Source of the DNA: Amycolatopsis sacchari
GTDB lineage: Bacteria; Actinomycetota; Actinomycetes; Mycobacteriales; Pseudonocardiaceae
NCBI RefSeq assembly: GCF_900114035.1
Contig: NZ_FORP01000010.1
Span: forward strand, 1-64,000
DNA: 64,000 nucleotides
Direction: 5' to 3'
The notes beneath the pieces were generated by a model. The model saw only the letters and a list, made by a program, of their open reading frames with translations. It did not search any database and was not told the DNA's origin. This document shows, in pieces, positions 17,320 to 25,637 of the stretch; position 1 is the first letter of the stretch; each line of letters starts with the position of its first letter. Position numbers and translations under genes: made by a program.

Positions 17320-17838
17320 GTGATCGCCTCCGATGACGCCTCCCTGGTCGTCGACTTCCTCAACACGGTCGACATCGAGCGAGGGCTCGACGCGCTGGCG
17401 GACGCGGCGAAATGGCGGCAGTGGACTGAAGAGCGCGGCCTGGGCGCCGATCCCCTGCCGTTCGCGCGGGAAGTCCGCGAATCCCTCCGGGCAGCGGTCG
17501 GCGATCCGCATGCCGAGCCGGCCCGGCTCACCGTCCCGTTGGCGGTCGAGCTGACGACAGGACGGCCCGCGCTGGCGGCCACGAACGCCGTCGCCGCGGT
17601 TCTCGCGGCCGCCGTCCGGCTCACTGTCCGAGACGACTGGGAACGGGTGAAGATCTGCCTGGCCGACGACTGCCGCTGGGCCTTCTTCGACCAGTCGCGC
17701 AACCGGTCGCGGACGTGGTGCTCGATGCGCGTCTGCGGGAACCGGGAGAAGGCCAGGGCGTGGCGCGAACGCCGGAGCCCCTCGAACGAGTTACCCACAG
17801 ATCAACCTGTGGATAACTCCGGATCTGTGGACAACTAG
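17320..17838 (+). CDS. CGNR zinc-finger (ABATE domain) putative regulator
   Basis: A 172-residue protein of the ABATE/CGNR family, predicted stress-responsive transcription factors of actinobacteria. The N-terminal ABATE part has LVVDFLNTV; the C-terminal CGNR zinc finger is complete (C-LADD-C ... WCSMRVCGNREKARAWRER). The start is GTG. The last 15 residues are hydrophilic and coincide with a set of DnaA-box-like sequences. It is divergent from the VOC gene and separated from the lactonase gene by a probable promoter. Confidence 0.82.
   Translation: MIASDDASLVVDFLNTVDIERGLDALADAAKWRQWTEERGLGADPLPFAREVRESLRAAVGDPHAEPARLTVPLAVELTTGRPALAATNAVAAVLAAAVRLTVRDDWERVKICLADDCRWAFFDQSRNRSRTWCSMRVCGNREKARAWRERRSPSNELPTDQPVDNSGSVDN
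17791..17834. promoter_or_regulatory. Cluster of DnaA-box-like 9-mers
   Basis: TTACCCACA (17791-17799), TGTGGATAA (17808-17816, exact complement of TTATCCACA) and TGTGGACAA (17826-17834, complement of TTGTCCACA, the form favoured by actinomycete DnaA). A weaker TGTGGATCG is at 17899-17907. All lie at or just after the 3' end of the CGNR gene. There is no dnaA or dnaN nearby, so this is not oriC; it may be a DnaA-titration or regulatory site, or chance. Confidence 0.3.
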
Positions 17839-17926
17839 GCATCGCCGCAGGTCACCGCTATCGAGCACATTCACCCGAGCGGCGCAGCGGTCTTCCCCTG
17901 TGGATCGCTCCTTCACTCTGCTAGCG

Positions 17927-17942
17927 TGAAACGGCCATTTCA
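17927..17942 (+). promoter_or_regulatory. Putative IclR-type operator (site A)
   Basis: TGAAACGGCCATTTCA, a 16-bp near-perfect palindrome, overlapping the last base of a TAGCGT -10-like hexamer and lying 25 bases before the lactonase start. Nearly the same sequence occurs at 44671 and 53081. It resembles the TGAAAC...GTTTCA sites of KdgR, an IclR-family repressor. Confidence 0.55.
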
Positions 17943-17966
17943 TTCAGGGAAAACGGTGGTGACCCC

Positions 17967-18842
17967 TTGGCCGGACCGTCCGCCTGCGAAGTCGTTCTCG
18001 AGGCCGCTCCCGTTTCGTCGGCGGTGGCGGAACTCGGGGAATCCCCGCTCTGGATCGAGGGAGCCGGGCTGTGCTGGCTCGACGTCCCCGGACAGCGGCT
18101 CCACTCGCTGGACCTCCACGGGCGGCACCACGAGGTGGCGCTGTCCGCGCGGACCACAGCCGTCGAACTCGGCCCCGGCAGCGACCTGCTCGCCGTGACC
18201 ACGACCGGCTTCGGCCGCCTCGACCCGCGCTCGGGCCAGGTCGAGCAGCTCACGGAGGTCGTCAGCCCGCCCGTCTCGATGAACGACGGCGGCATCGATG
18301 CGCGGGGCCGCGCCTGGGCGGGGTCCGCCGTGCGCGACGGCAGCCGCCGCGGGGCGCTGTACCGGCTGGACGGCGAGGTCAGCACCCACCTGGAGAACCT
18401 GTCCATGTCCAACGGGCTCGACTGGTCCCCGGCGGGCGACGAGCTCTACCACGTGGACAGCACGGCGGGCACCGTCACTGCCTGGGAATTCAGGCTCGAC
18501 GCGGGCGAGCTGGGCGCGTCCCGGCTCGTGCGCCGGATCCCGCCGGAGACCGGGCTCCCGGACGGGCTCACCGTGGACGAGAACGGCGACATCTGGCTCG
18601 CCGTCTGGGGTGCCGGCCAGGTGTGGCGGCTGGACCCGGTCACCGGCGAGACCACCGCCGTCGTGCAGGTGCCCGCGTCGTGCCCGACGAGTTGCGCGTT
18701 CGGCGGCCGCGATCTGTCGACGCTCTGCGTCACGACGGCGAACCGGGGGGACACCGCCGGCGGCGGGCTCCTGTACGCCGTTGACCTTCCCGTCCGAGGT
18801 CTGCTCCCCCACCGTTTCTCCGGAGGTTTCCCATGCGTGTAG
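17967..18842 (+). CDS. SMP-30/gluconolactonase/LRE-family protein
   Basis: A 291-residue six-bladed beta-propeller of the SMP-30 family: AELGESPLW at the N-terminus, MNDGGIDARGRAWAGS (metal and substrate loop) and SNGLDWSPAGDELYHVDS. These enzymes hydrolyse sugar lactones to aldonic acids with a bound divalent metal. The start appears to be TTG at 17967. The end overlaps the next gene, an SDR dehydrogenase, by 10 bases. The pair fits a sugar-to-lactone-to-aldonate oxidation. The upstream palindrome suggests control by an IclR-type regulator. Confidence 0.85.
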   Translation: MAGPSACEVVLEAAPVSSAVAELGESPLWIEGAGLCWLDVPGQRLHSLDLHGRHHEVALSARTTAVELGPGSDLLAVTTTGFGRLDPRSGQVEQLTEVVSPPVSMNDGGIDARGRAWAGSAVRDGSRRGALYRLDGEVSTHLENLSMSNGLDWSPAGDELYHVDSTAGTVTAWEFRLDAGELGASRLVRRIPPETGLPDGLTVDENGDIWLAVWGAGQVWRLDPVTGETTAVVQVPASCPTSCAFGGRDLSTLCVTTANRGDTAGGGLLYAVDLPVRGLLPHRFSGGFPCV

Positions 18843-19585
18843 CACTGGTGACGGGCGGTTCCCGCGGTATAGGCGCCGCCTGTGCGCGGCGGCTGGCCAG
18901 GGACGGCATGGCGGTCGCGATCAACAGCTACCCCGACGGCGAACTGCTGGCGCAGGCCAAGGAGGTCGCCGAGGAGATCCGCGACAACGGCGGTGACGCG
19001 GCGGTTTTCGCGGCCGACGTGACGGACGCGGAGGCCGTTGACGAGATGTTCACCGACTGCGAGCAGCAGCTGGGACCGGTCGGCGCGCTCGTGCTCAACG
19101 CGGCCGCGACGGGACGGCTGCCGTGGGACGAGATCACCGAGGACGCGTGGGACAAGGTGTCGTCGGTGAACCTGAAAGGCGCGTTCCTGTGCTGCCGCCG
19201 GGCTTTCGGCGAAGGCCGAGGGCACGACGGCGGCTCGATCGTCACCGTCAGCAGCGTGCAGGCGAAGGTCGGCGCGCCGCAGTCACTGCACTACACGACC
19301 ACGAAGGCGGGCTTGCTCGGGTTCACCCGGTCACTCGCGCGTGAACTCGGCTCCCGCGGCATCCGGGTCAACTCCGTCATGCCGGGCGCGATCCAGACCG
19401 AGGAGGAGCTGCAGGCCTTCCCGGACCAGGACCAGGTACGGGAACGCGTGCTGGCCAAGCAGATCCTGCAACGCCGGGGGCTCGCCGAGGACGTCGCCGG
19501 TGCGGTGAGCTTCCTGATGAGCCCGGACAGCGGGTTCATGACCGGGCAGACGCTGTGCGTGGACGGCGGCTGGGTGCTGCTCTAA
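18833..19585 (+). CDS. Short-chain dehydrogenase/reductase (SDR)
   Basis: A 250-residue classical SDR: NAD(P)-binding TGGSRGIG (residues 8-15), NAAA, catalytic serine in TVSSVQ, YTTTK catalytic Tyr/Lys pair, and the family C-terminal CVDGGWVL. It is coupled to the lactonase gene by a 10-base overlap. In this setting it probably oxidises an aldose to the lactone that SMP-30 opens, although FabG-like annotations would also fit by similarity. Confidence 0.87.
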   Translation: MRVALVTGGSRGIGAACARRLARDGMAVAINSYPDGELLAQAKEVAEEIRDNGGDAAVFAADVTDAEAVDEMFTDCEQQLGPVGALVLNAAATGRLPWDEITEDAWDKVSSVNLKGAFLCCRRAFGEGRGHDGGSIVTVSSVQAKVGAPQSLHYTTTKAGLLGFTRSLARELGSRGIRVNSVMPGAIQTEEELQAFPDQDQVRERVLAKQILQRRGLAEDVAGAVSFLMSPDSGFMTGQTLCVDGGWVLL

Positions 19586-19592
19586 AAGCGGC

Positions 19593-20876
19593 CTAGAACA
19601 CCGCCTCCGCGATGCTGTAGATCAGCAGTCCGGCGAGGGCGCCGACCACCGTGCCGTTGATGCGGATGAACTGCAGGTCCCGGCCGACCTGGAGTTCGAT
19701 CTTCCGCGAGGTCTCCTCCGCGTCCCAGCGTTCGACGGTGTCCGTGATGATCGTGGTGATCTCGCGTGAGTAGTGGGTGACCACGTAGGCCGCCGCGCCC
19801 TCCAGCCAGCCGTCCACTTTGGACCGGAGCCCGTCGTCCGTGCACAGGCGGTCGCCGAGTGACGCCAGACCGTCGCGGACGCGGCGGCGCAGCTCGCTCG
19901 ACGGGTCCTCCGCCGCGCTGAGCAGCATGCCCTTCGCCGTCGTCCACGCCGAACCGATCAGCTTCTGCACGTCGGGGTGGTCGAGCAGCTGCTGCTTGAC
20001 CTGCTCCGCCCGCGCCATCGTGTCCGGGTCCCGCTGCAGGTCCTGCGCGAACTCCCCCAGGAACTTGTCCAGCGCCAGCCGCATCGGGTGGTTCACGTCC
20101 GTCTTCACCGCCCACGCGAACGACAGCACCTCGCCGTACACCTTGTCCGCGAGCATCGAGTCCACGAACTTCGGCGACCAGCTCGGCGCGCGGTCGGACA
20201 CCACGCGCAGCACCGTGTTGTGGTTGTCGCGCACCCACTCGTAGGCGCGGTCGCACACCAGGTCCACCAGCTTGTAGTGCGCCCCGTCGGCGAAGACCTG
20301 TTCGAGCAGCTTGCCCAGCGGCGGCCCCCACGGCCGCTCCACGACGCGCCGCACGACGGCCTGTTCCAGCACCGCCTGCACGTCCTCGTCCCGCAGCACC
20401 GTCACCGCGCCACGCACCACCGTCGCCAGCTCCGACGTCACGCGCTCGGCGTTCTCGCGCTGCGCCACCCACTCGCCCAGCCGCCGCGCGATGTCCGCGC
20501 GGCGCAGCTTGTCGCGCACCACCTGCTCGGACAGGAAGTTCGTGCCCACGAAGTCGCCGAGGCTCGAGCCCAGCTGGTCCTTCTTGCTGGGGATGATCGC
20601 CGTGTGCGGGATCGGCAGCCGCAGCGGCCTGCGGAACAACGCGGTGACCGCGAACCAGTCCGCCAGCGCACCCACCATGCCGGCCTCGGCCGCGGCCCGC
20701 ACGTAACCGACCCAGCCGGACCAGCCCGCCGCCTGCGCCCAGCTGGTGAGCGCGAACACGAGCGTCGCGCCGAGCAGGAACGCCAGCGCGACGAGTTTCA
20801 TCTTGCGCAGGCCGCGCCGTTTGGCCTCCTCACCGGCGAGGCCACCGGGCGGATCGGCGAGGGTCGTTTGCTCCAC
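19593..20876 (-). CDS. DUF445 family membrane protein
   Basis: A 427-residue protein of the DUF445 (YheB/YjiN) family. It has a hydrophobic hairpin near residues 25-75, a long soluble helical region with the family core DWFAVTALFRRPLRLPIPHT (about 71-90), and a single membrane segment at the C-terminus (NGTVVGALAGLLIYSIAEAV). Function is unknown. It ends 8 bases after the convergent SDR gene and is divergent from an aminotransferase gene. Confidence 0.87.
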   Translation of the reverse strand: MEQTTLADPPGGLAGEEAKRRGLRKMKLVALAFLLGATLVFALTSWAQAAGWSGWVGYVRAAAEAGMVGALADWFAVTALFRRPLRLPIPHTAIIPSKKDQLGSSLGDFVGTNFLSEQVVRDKLRRADIARRLGEWVAQRENAERVTSELATVVRGAVTVLRDEDVQAVLEQAVVRRVVERPWGPPLGKLLEQVFADGAHYKLVDLVCDRAYEWVRDNHNTVLRVVSDRAPSWSPKFVDSMLADKVYGEVLSFAWAVKTDVNHPMRLALDKFLGEFAQDLQRDPDTMARAEQVKQQLLDHPDVQKLIGSAWTTAKGMLLSAAEDPSSELRRRVRDGLASLGDRLCTDDGLRSKVDGWLEGAAAYVVTHYSREITTIITDTVERWDAEETSRKIELQVGRDLQFIRINGTVVGALAGLLIYSIAEAVF

Positions 20877-20905
20877 ACCCCCATTGTCCGTGAGGATCGG
20901 AAATT

Positions 20906-22072
20906 ATGCGCGTACCAGCTCTCGTCCCCCGCCTGCGGCCGTTCACGTCGACGATCTTCGCCGAGATGACCGCGCTCGCGGTCCGCACCGGCGCGATCAA
21001 CCTCGGCCAGGGGTTCCCCGACACCGACGGCCCCGTCGGCATGCTCGACGCGGCGAAGAACGCCTTGTACGGCGGGGCGAACCAGTACCCGCCCGGCCCC
21101 GGCAGGCCCGAACTGCGCGCCGCGATCGCCCGCCACCGCGAGCGGTACGGGCTGAGCTACGACCCGGACACCGAGATCCTCGTCACGGCAGGCGCCACCG
21201 AGGCCATCACGGCCGCCGTGCTCGCGCTGACCGAGCCGGGCGACGAGGTGCTCGTGATCGAGCCCTACTACGACTCCTACCCGGCGGCGATCGCGATGGC
21301 GGGTGCGACGCGCAAGGTCGTGCCGCTCGCCGAGGGCGAGGACGGCCGGTTCGTGCTCGACGTGCAGGCGCTGCGGGCCGCCGTCACGCCCGCGACGCGC
21401 GCGATCCTGGTCAACTCGCCGCACAACCCGACCGGCACCGTGTTCAGCGAGGCCGAGCTGTCCGCGATCGCCGACCTGTGCGTGAAGAACGACCTCGTCG
21501 CGATCACCGACGAGGTCTACGAACACCTCGTCTTCGACGGCGCGGAACACCGCCCGCTGGCGGCCTTCCCCGGCATGCGGGAGCGGACCGTGTCGATCTC
21601 CAGCGCGGGCAAGACGTTCAACTGCACCGGCTGGAAGATCGGCTGGGTCTGCGCGGCGCCCGAGCTGGTGGGCGCGGTCAAGGCGGCCAAGCAGTTCATC
21701 ACGTTCGTCTCCGGCGGGCCGCTGCAGCCCGCCGTCGCACACGCACTGGACCACGAACTGGACTGGGTCGACGCGCTGCGGAAGTCGCTGGAGGCCAAGC
21801 GGGACCGGCTGTCGGCGGGACTGGCGGAGGCCGGTTTCGCGGTGCGCCCGAGCTTCGGCACGTACTTCGTCTGCGCCGACGTGCGGCCGCTGGGCTTCAC
21901 CGACGCCGCCGAACTGGCGTGGCAGCTGCCGGAGCGGATCGGCGTCGCGGCGGTGCCCGTCAGCGTCTTCACCGACCACCCCGAGCAGTGGAAGCACTTG
22001 CTGCGCTTCGCGTTCTGCAAGCGGGACGAGGTGCTCGACGAGGGCATCAAGAGGCTGCACGAACTGCGGTAA
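20906..22072 (+). CDS. Class I/II PLP-dependent aminotransferase (DapC/kynurenine aminotransferase-like)
   Basis: A 388-residue fold-type I aminotransferase. Seen are INLGQGFPDTDGP at the N-terminus, NSPHNPTGTVF, DEVYEHLVFDG and the PLP lysine in SSAGKTFNCTGWKIGW, then the C-terminal arginine region. It is closest in appearance to actinobacterial proteins annotated as N-succinyldiaminopimelate aminotransferase (Rv0858c type) or methionine/kynurenine aminotransferases. The 2-oxo acid partner cannot be fixed. It is single, convergent with the sigma-factor gene 7 bases downstream. Confidence 0.87.
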   Translation: MRVPALVPRLRPFTSTIFAEMTALAVRTGAINLGQGFPDTDGPVGMLDAAKNALYGGANQYPPGPGRPELRAAIARHRERYGLSYDPDTEILVTAGATEAITAAVLALTEPGDEVLVIEPYYDSYPAAIAMAGATRKVVPLAEGEDGRFVLDVQALRAAVTPATRAILVNSPHNPTGTVFSEAELSAIADLCVKNDLVAITDEVYEHLVFDGAEHRPLAAFPGMRERTVSISSAGKTFNCTGWKIGWVCAAPELVGAVKAAKQFITFVSGGPLQPAVAHALDHELDWVDALRKSLEAKRDRLSAGLAEAGFAVRPSFGTYFVCADVRPLGFTDAAELAWQLPERIGVAAVPVSVFTDHPEQWKHLLRFAFCKRDEVLDEGIKRLHELR

Positions 22073-22078
22073 GCGGTT

Positions 22079-22627
22079 TCAGGGCCGCGTGTACCCCTGC
22101 GCTTCGAGCAGTCGGCGCAGCCGGTCGAGCGCGCGGCGGCGCAGGGGACCAACGCTGCCCGGCCGGATGCCGAGTTTGCCTGCTATCTCGGCGTACGTCG
22201 GCGGGCAGGGCGAGGCGAGCAGGTGGACGAGTTCGCGGTGCGGCCACGGCAGCCGCTCGACCGCGAGCCACAGCGCCCGATCCCGTTCCGCGGCGAGGAA
22301 AACGACCTCGGGCGAGGGCGCGCGGCCGGGCGGTTCCGGCAGCGGGCACGGGGATTCGCGGCGACGGGCCGCCAGCGCGCGCACGGCGTCGCGGCGTGCC
22401 GTCGTGCTCAGCCAGGACGGCAGCCGGGCCGGGTCGCGCAGACCGGGGCAGCGGACCAGCTCCAGCCAGGTGTTCTGGCAGACGTCGGCGGTGTCGGGAT
22501 CGTCGAGGCCGACCGTGCGCGCGACGCGCAGCACCGGCGGCGACAGGTCCCGGACGAGCAGGCGCCACGCCGTCTCGTCGCCTCCGGCGGCGGCCGTCAG
22601 CCACGGTCCGAAATCAGGTTGGCCCAT
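22079..22627 (-). CDS. RNA polymerase sigma factor, sigma-70/ECF-like
   Basis: A 182-residue sigma factor. Region 2 covers about 20-90 (LLVRDLSPPVLRVARTVG ... ADVCQNTWLELVRCP) and region 4 about 115-175 (LPWPHRELVHLLASP then YAEIAGKLGIRPGSVG as the helix-turn-helix). The ATG at 22627 is preferred, with GAGGGG 7 bases upstream; the longer frame into the intergenic region is not sigma-like. No anti-sigma gene is adjacent. The divergent neighbour codes an exported Pro/Thr-rich protein that could be a target. Confidence 0.87.
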   Translation of the reverse strand: MGQPDFGPWLTAAAGGDETAWRLLVRDLSPPVLRVARTVGLDDPDTADVCQNTWLELVRCPGLRDPARLPSWLSTTARRDAVRALAARRRESPCPLPEPPGRAPSPEVVFLAAERDRALWLAVERLPWPHRELVHLLASPCPPTYAEIAGKLGIRPGSVGPLRRRALDRLRRLLEAQGYTRP

Positions 22628-22961
22628 CCGTGCACCCCTCGTCTTCCCGATCGGCCACTGCACGCAGTTGCGACGCGACGGAGTGCGAGATGGCTCCTGA
22701 AACCGCAGGTCAGCACCCAGACGAGTCATCGGACGGGGAGAACGTGCAGGTTCCGACCGGCAAGATGCGATACCCAGCGTGATCGGAATCTGGTTGAATG
22801 CACGCAAGCCGGTAGCTCTTTTCGGCCGTCTGGGGTGGATCGAACGCTTTAGAGGTGAAACACTCGCCAGCGGTGCTAGAAATGTGCCGGTTCCACATGG
22901 CGGATGACCAGGTCGAACGCAGACCGACAAGATCGAATCGCCCGATTGGGCGGCGGCCCGG
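22628..22961. other. Divergent regulatory interval between sigma factor and secreted protein
   Basis: A 334-base divergent interval. It must contain promoters for both flanking genes. A TGGTTGAAT-like and several A/T-containing stretches occur at 22,790-22,890 but no promoter can be fixed. It also holds a small frame with a good ribosome binding site (22690-22782, listed separately). Confidence 0.4.
22690..22782 (+). CDS. Candidate small protein (30 aa)
   Basis: ATG at 22690 with GGAG 6 bases upstream, a 30-residue hydrophilic product containing HPDESSDGENVQVPTGK and ending MRYPA, then TGA. Composition resembles a small acidic leader followed by a short tail. Nothing is recognised. It could be a real small gene, a leader peptide or chance. 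Confidence 0.22.
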   Translation: MAPETAGQHPDESSDGENVQVPTGKMRYPA

Positions 22962-23813
22962 ATGGTGGTGATGGCGGTGAGTGACGTGAAGCGCACGTCC
23001 CGCGCCGTCCCGCTGTGGGCCAGGGTGCTGGTGGCCGCGGGGCTCGCCGCGGCGGGCTGGCTCCTCGCCGGGCTGCTGGGCGGGCCCGCCGCCTCCGCCG
23101 ACGAGCTGCCGCAGGGTGGCGAGCCCGGCACGAGCGAGCACGCGCAGCAGCGCGGGCTGCTCGGCGGGTTGCTGGGCGGCACGCTCGACACGTTGACGAA
23201 CACGGTCGAACAGGTCACGAGCACCCTGCAGACCACGGTCACGGCGGTCACGCAGACCGTCGGCGGACTCACCACCGCGGTGACCGAGACGACGAACGCG
23301 GTGGTCCAGCCCGTCACCGAAACGCTGCGGGCCCCGGTGACGACCACGCCGAAACACCAGGACACCCAGAACACCCGCGAGACCGGCGAGAGCGCCGTCC
23401 AGACGCGGATCGAGCGGGAGCCGGAGCCCGTGCGGGCCGAGGCGCCCGCTCCCGAACGCACGGTGTCGGCGCCGGCCACGCCTGCCGTCGCGTCCGCGCC
23501 GGAAGAGCACCAGGTCCGGCACCGCGAACACCCGGTCGCCCCCGCGCCCGGGCCCCGCACCGAGCAGGCCCCCGTGGCTGACCACACCGTGCACGCGGAC
23601 CGGGACGTGCCCGCGCCCGTGCCGAGCGGCCCCGCGGGTCAGGTCTGCGGTGTCGCGCCCGCCCACGACGGCGGCAGCGGCTCCAAGCACCCGCTCGCGA
23701 TCCTGGGCACCGGGGTCGTGACTCCCGAGCCCTCCCCCGCGGGCATCGCGCCCCGGCCCACCTCCACCGGTGGCAGCCGCGACGCGGCACTGCCGACGAC
23801 CTCCCCCGACTGA
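22962..23813 (+). CDS. Secreted Pro/Thr/Ala-rich protein of unknown function
   Basis: A 283-residue protein with an N-terminal basic stretch and hydrophobic signal segment (about residues 18-47, ending ASA). A helical Thr/Val-rich region with heptad-like spacing follows (about 74-120, LDTLTNTVEQVTSTLQTTV), then a disordered Pro/Glu/Ala-rich tail. No catalytic domain is seen. The pattern is common among actinobacterial cell-wall-associated proteins. ATG at 22962 or 22971 are both possible. It is divergent from the sigma factor, which may direct its expression. Confidence 0.7.
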   Translation: MVVMAVSDVKRTSRAVPLWARVLVAAGLAAAGWLLAGLLGGPAASADELPQGGEPGTSEHAQQRGLLGGLLGGTLDTLTNTVEQVTSTLQTTVTAVTQTVGGLTTAVTETTNAVVQPVTETLRAPVTTTPKHQDTQNTRETGESAVQTRIEREPEPVRAEAPAPERTVSAPATPAVASAPEEHQVRHREHPVAPAPGPRTEQAPVADHTVHADRDVPAPVPSGPAGQVCGVAPAHDGGSGSKHPLAILGTGVVTPEPSPAGIAPRPTSTGGSRDAALPTTSPD

Positions 23814-23948
23814 CCCCACGCCCGGTTCCGCAGGCGACCCGCGTCCAAACCAAGATCAACTTCGCGGGTCCTTACCGACCGAGGGGCTTTTCCATGCACT
23901 TCACCAGGCTTCCCGAGCGGCCGACCGCGCCCGGCCGCTGCGGGCTCC

Positions 23949-23985
23949 GGTCCCGCCGCCACGCTGCCCCGGTGGCGGCGGGACC
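23949..23985 (+). terminator. Strong hairpin after the secreted-protein gene
   Basis: Perfect 14-bp arms GGTCCCGCCGCCAC (23949-23962) and GTGGCGGCGGGACC (23972-23985) with a 9-base loop, 135 bases after the stop codon. No T-run. Confidence 0.55.
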
Positions 23986-24108
23986 AACACCAGGCACGCC
24001 CCGGACCTCCCTGCTCAACGCGCCGAGCAGGGGCAACGGCCCGGTGCGCGCCTAGCCGCACCACCGCCGGCACGTCGAGGGGCTGTGCCGGCCCAGTGCG
24101 GCGCAACG

Positions 24109-24170
24109 ACAGCCGGTGCGCCGGAGGACGGCTTCCATCCCTGGAGAAGCCACTCCGGTGCACCGGCTGT
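24109..24170. terminator. Long bidirectional hairpin before the MocR gene end
   Basis: Outer arms ACAGCCGGTGCGCCGGA (24109-24125) and TCCGGTGCACCGGCTGT (24154-24170) pair with one G-T wobble; an inner GGCTTC/GAAGCC stem fills most of the loop. It ends 2 bases after the MocR stop codon on the other strand and probably terminates transcripts from both sides. Confidence 0.65.
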
Positions 24171-24172
24171 TG

Positions 24173-25576
24173 TCATGTCACGGGGCGTGCGCTGCCGCGG
24201 ACCGCGGCGGCCGCGAGGCTGATGCGACGCACCGCCTCGTCGAGGACCTCCGGGGGTTGCGAGAACGGCAGCCGGAGCCGGCGTTCGAGACCGCCGTGCG
24301 CGGCGAAGCGCGAGCCCGGCGCCAGCTGCACGCCGTGGCTCGCCGCGGCGACCGCCAGTCCGGTGCTCATCGGCGCGGGCAGCTTGCACCACAACCAGAA
24401 CCCGCCACCCGGCAGCCGGAACGTCCACTCAGGACAGTGCGTGCGCACGGCCTGCGCGAGCGCGTCCCGTTGGCGGCGGACGTCTTCCCTGCGGCGCCGC
24501 AACGGTTCCGGGTCCGCGAGGAGTTCGGCGAGCACGAGCTGCTCGAACACGGGCGACCCGAGATCCAGCCCGAACCGCGACGACGACAGCCGGCTCAGCA
24601 CCTCCTCCGACGCCCGGATCCAGCCGAGGCGCAACCCGCCCCAGTGCGATTTCGACGCGCTGCCAACGAGAATCGACCACTCTCCGGCGTCGAACGGCTT
24701 CGGTGCGGGTTCGTCGCCGAAGTCCAGTTCCACGAGCGTCTCGTCGATGACGACAGGGGTGCGTGCCTTGGTGAGCAGCGCCGCGAGCCGTTCGCGCCCC
24801 TCGTCGTCCATGAGCAGCCCGGTCGGGTTGTGGAAGTCGACGATGAGGTACGCCAGCCGGGGCGCGGCCTGGCGCAGCGCCGCCTCGATGCCCGCGAAGT
24901 CCCAGCCCTCGGCGTCGAGTGCGACGGGCACCGGCAACGCGTGCGCACCGCGGATCGCCTCCAGCGCGTTGGGGTACGTCGGCTGGTCGACGAGCACGCG
25001 GTCACCCGGGTTCGCCAGCATCCGCACGGTGAGACCGAACGCGTGGTGCGCCCCGTTGGTGATCATGATCTGCGCGGGGCTCGTCGGCAGGCCGCGCTCG
25101 GTGTAGCGCTGGGCGATTCGCTCCCGGAGCACGAGCAGCCCGCGCTCGCCGTAACCGGTGTGCCCGAGCTGTTCGACGAGCGCGCCACGGGCCGCGTCGA
25201 CCGCCCGCGTGATGCCGGGCACCGCGGGCGGGGCGGCGCACACCAGGTCGATGTCCTCGCCGTCACGCGGGAAGAACGTCTCCTGCCCGCGGCTCGTGCC
25301 GGGCGGGGTGATCCACGAGCCCGCGCCGCGACGGCTCGCGACCAGGCCGCTCTCACGCAGCCGGTCGAGCGCGGCGCCGATCAGCGTCCGGCTCACGCCC
25401 AGCGCCTGCGCGAGCTCCCGTTCCGCGGGCAGCTGCGTGCCCACCGGGAGGTGCCCGTCGAGTACCTGCAGTTCAACAGCGGCCGCGAGGGCCGCGGCCC
25501 CCTGCCGCGAGCCCTGCCGCCAGGAGCCCAGCAAGGTGGCCAATCGAGGCGCGGAAATCCGGCCGTAGGTGTTCAC
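24173..25576 (-). CDS. MocR/PdxR-type regulator (GntR HTH fused to aminotransferase)
   Basis: A 467-residue chimera. Residues about 15-85 form a GntR winged helix (LPAERELAQALGVSRTLI). The rest is a fold-type I aminotransferase domain with NGAHHAFGLTVRML, DFHNPTG and the PLP lysine in SASKSHWGGLRLGW. MocR proteins bind PLP or an amino-acid adduct and control genes next to them. The start is taken as GTG at 25576. It is divergent from a YczE-type membrane protein gene, a well-known MocR pairing, with direct and inverted repeats between them. Confidence 0.88.
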   Translation of the reverse strand: MNTYGRISAPRLATLLGSWRQGSRQGAAALAAAVELQVLDGHLPVGTQLPAERELAQALGVSRTLIGAALDRLRESGLVASRRGAGSWITPPGTSRGQETFFPRDGEDIDLVCAAPPAVPGITRAVDAARGALVEQLGHTGYGERGLLVLRERIAQRYTERGLPTSPAQIMITNGAHHAFGLTVRMLANPGDRVLVDQPTYPNALEAIRGAHALPVPVALDAEGWDFAGIEAALRQAAPRLAYLIVDFHNPTGLLMDDEGRERLAALLTKARTPVVIDETLVELDFGDEPAPKPFDAGEWSILVGSASKSHWGGLRLGWIRASEEVLSRLSSSRFGLDLGSPVFEQLVLAELLADPEPLRRRREDVRRQRDALAQAVRTHCPEWTFRLPGGGFWLWCKLPAPMSTGLAVAAASHGVQLAPGSRFAAHGGLERRLRLPFSQPPEVLDEAVRRISLAAAAVRGSARPVT

Positions 25577-25577
25577 C

Positions 25578-25618
25578 AGACCAATACTTCCACATTGGCT
25601 CTGGAACGAAAGACCAAT
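25578..25618. promoter_or_regulatory. MocR-type operator repeats
   Basis: Direct repeat AGACCAAT at 25578-25585 and 25611-25618 (33 bp apart, about three helical turns), with an inverted ATTGG at 25594-25598 between them. This mix of direct and inverted repeats in the divergent interval is typical of MocR-family binding regions. Confidence 0.55.
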
Positions 25619-25637
25619 CACGGGTCAGGATCGCGGT

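Noticed and set aside
17791..17834. Chromosomal origin of replication
   Set aside because: Only three or four boxes, no dnaA/dnaN/rpmH, no AT-rich unwinding region.
23894..24055. 53-codon frame with GGGG before its ATG
   Set aside because: Its middle is the perfect 14-bp terminator hairpin at 23949-23985, and the product is low-complexity Arg/Pro/Gly.
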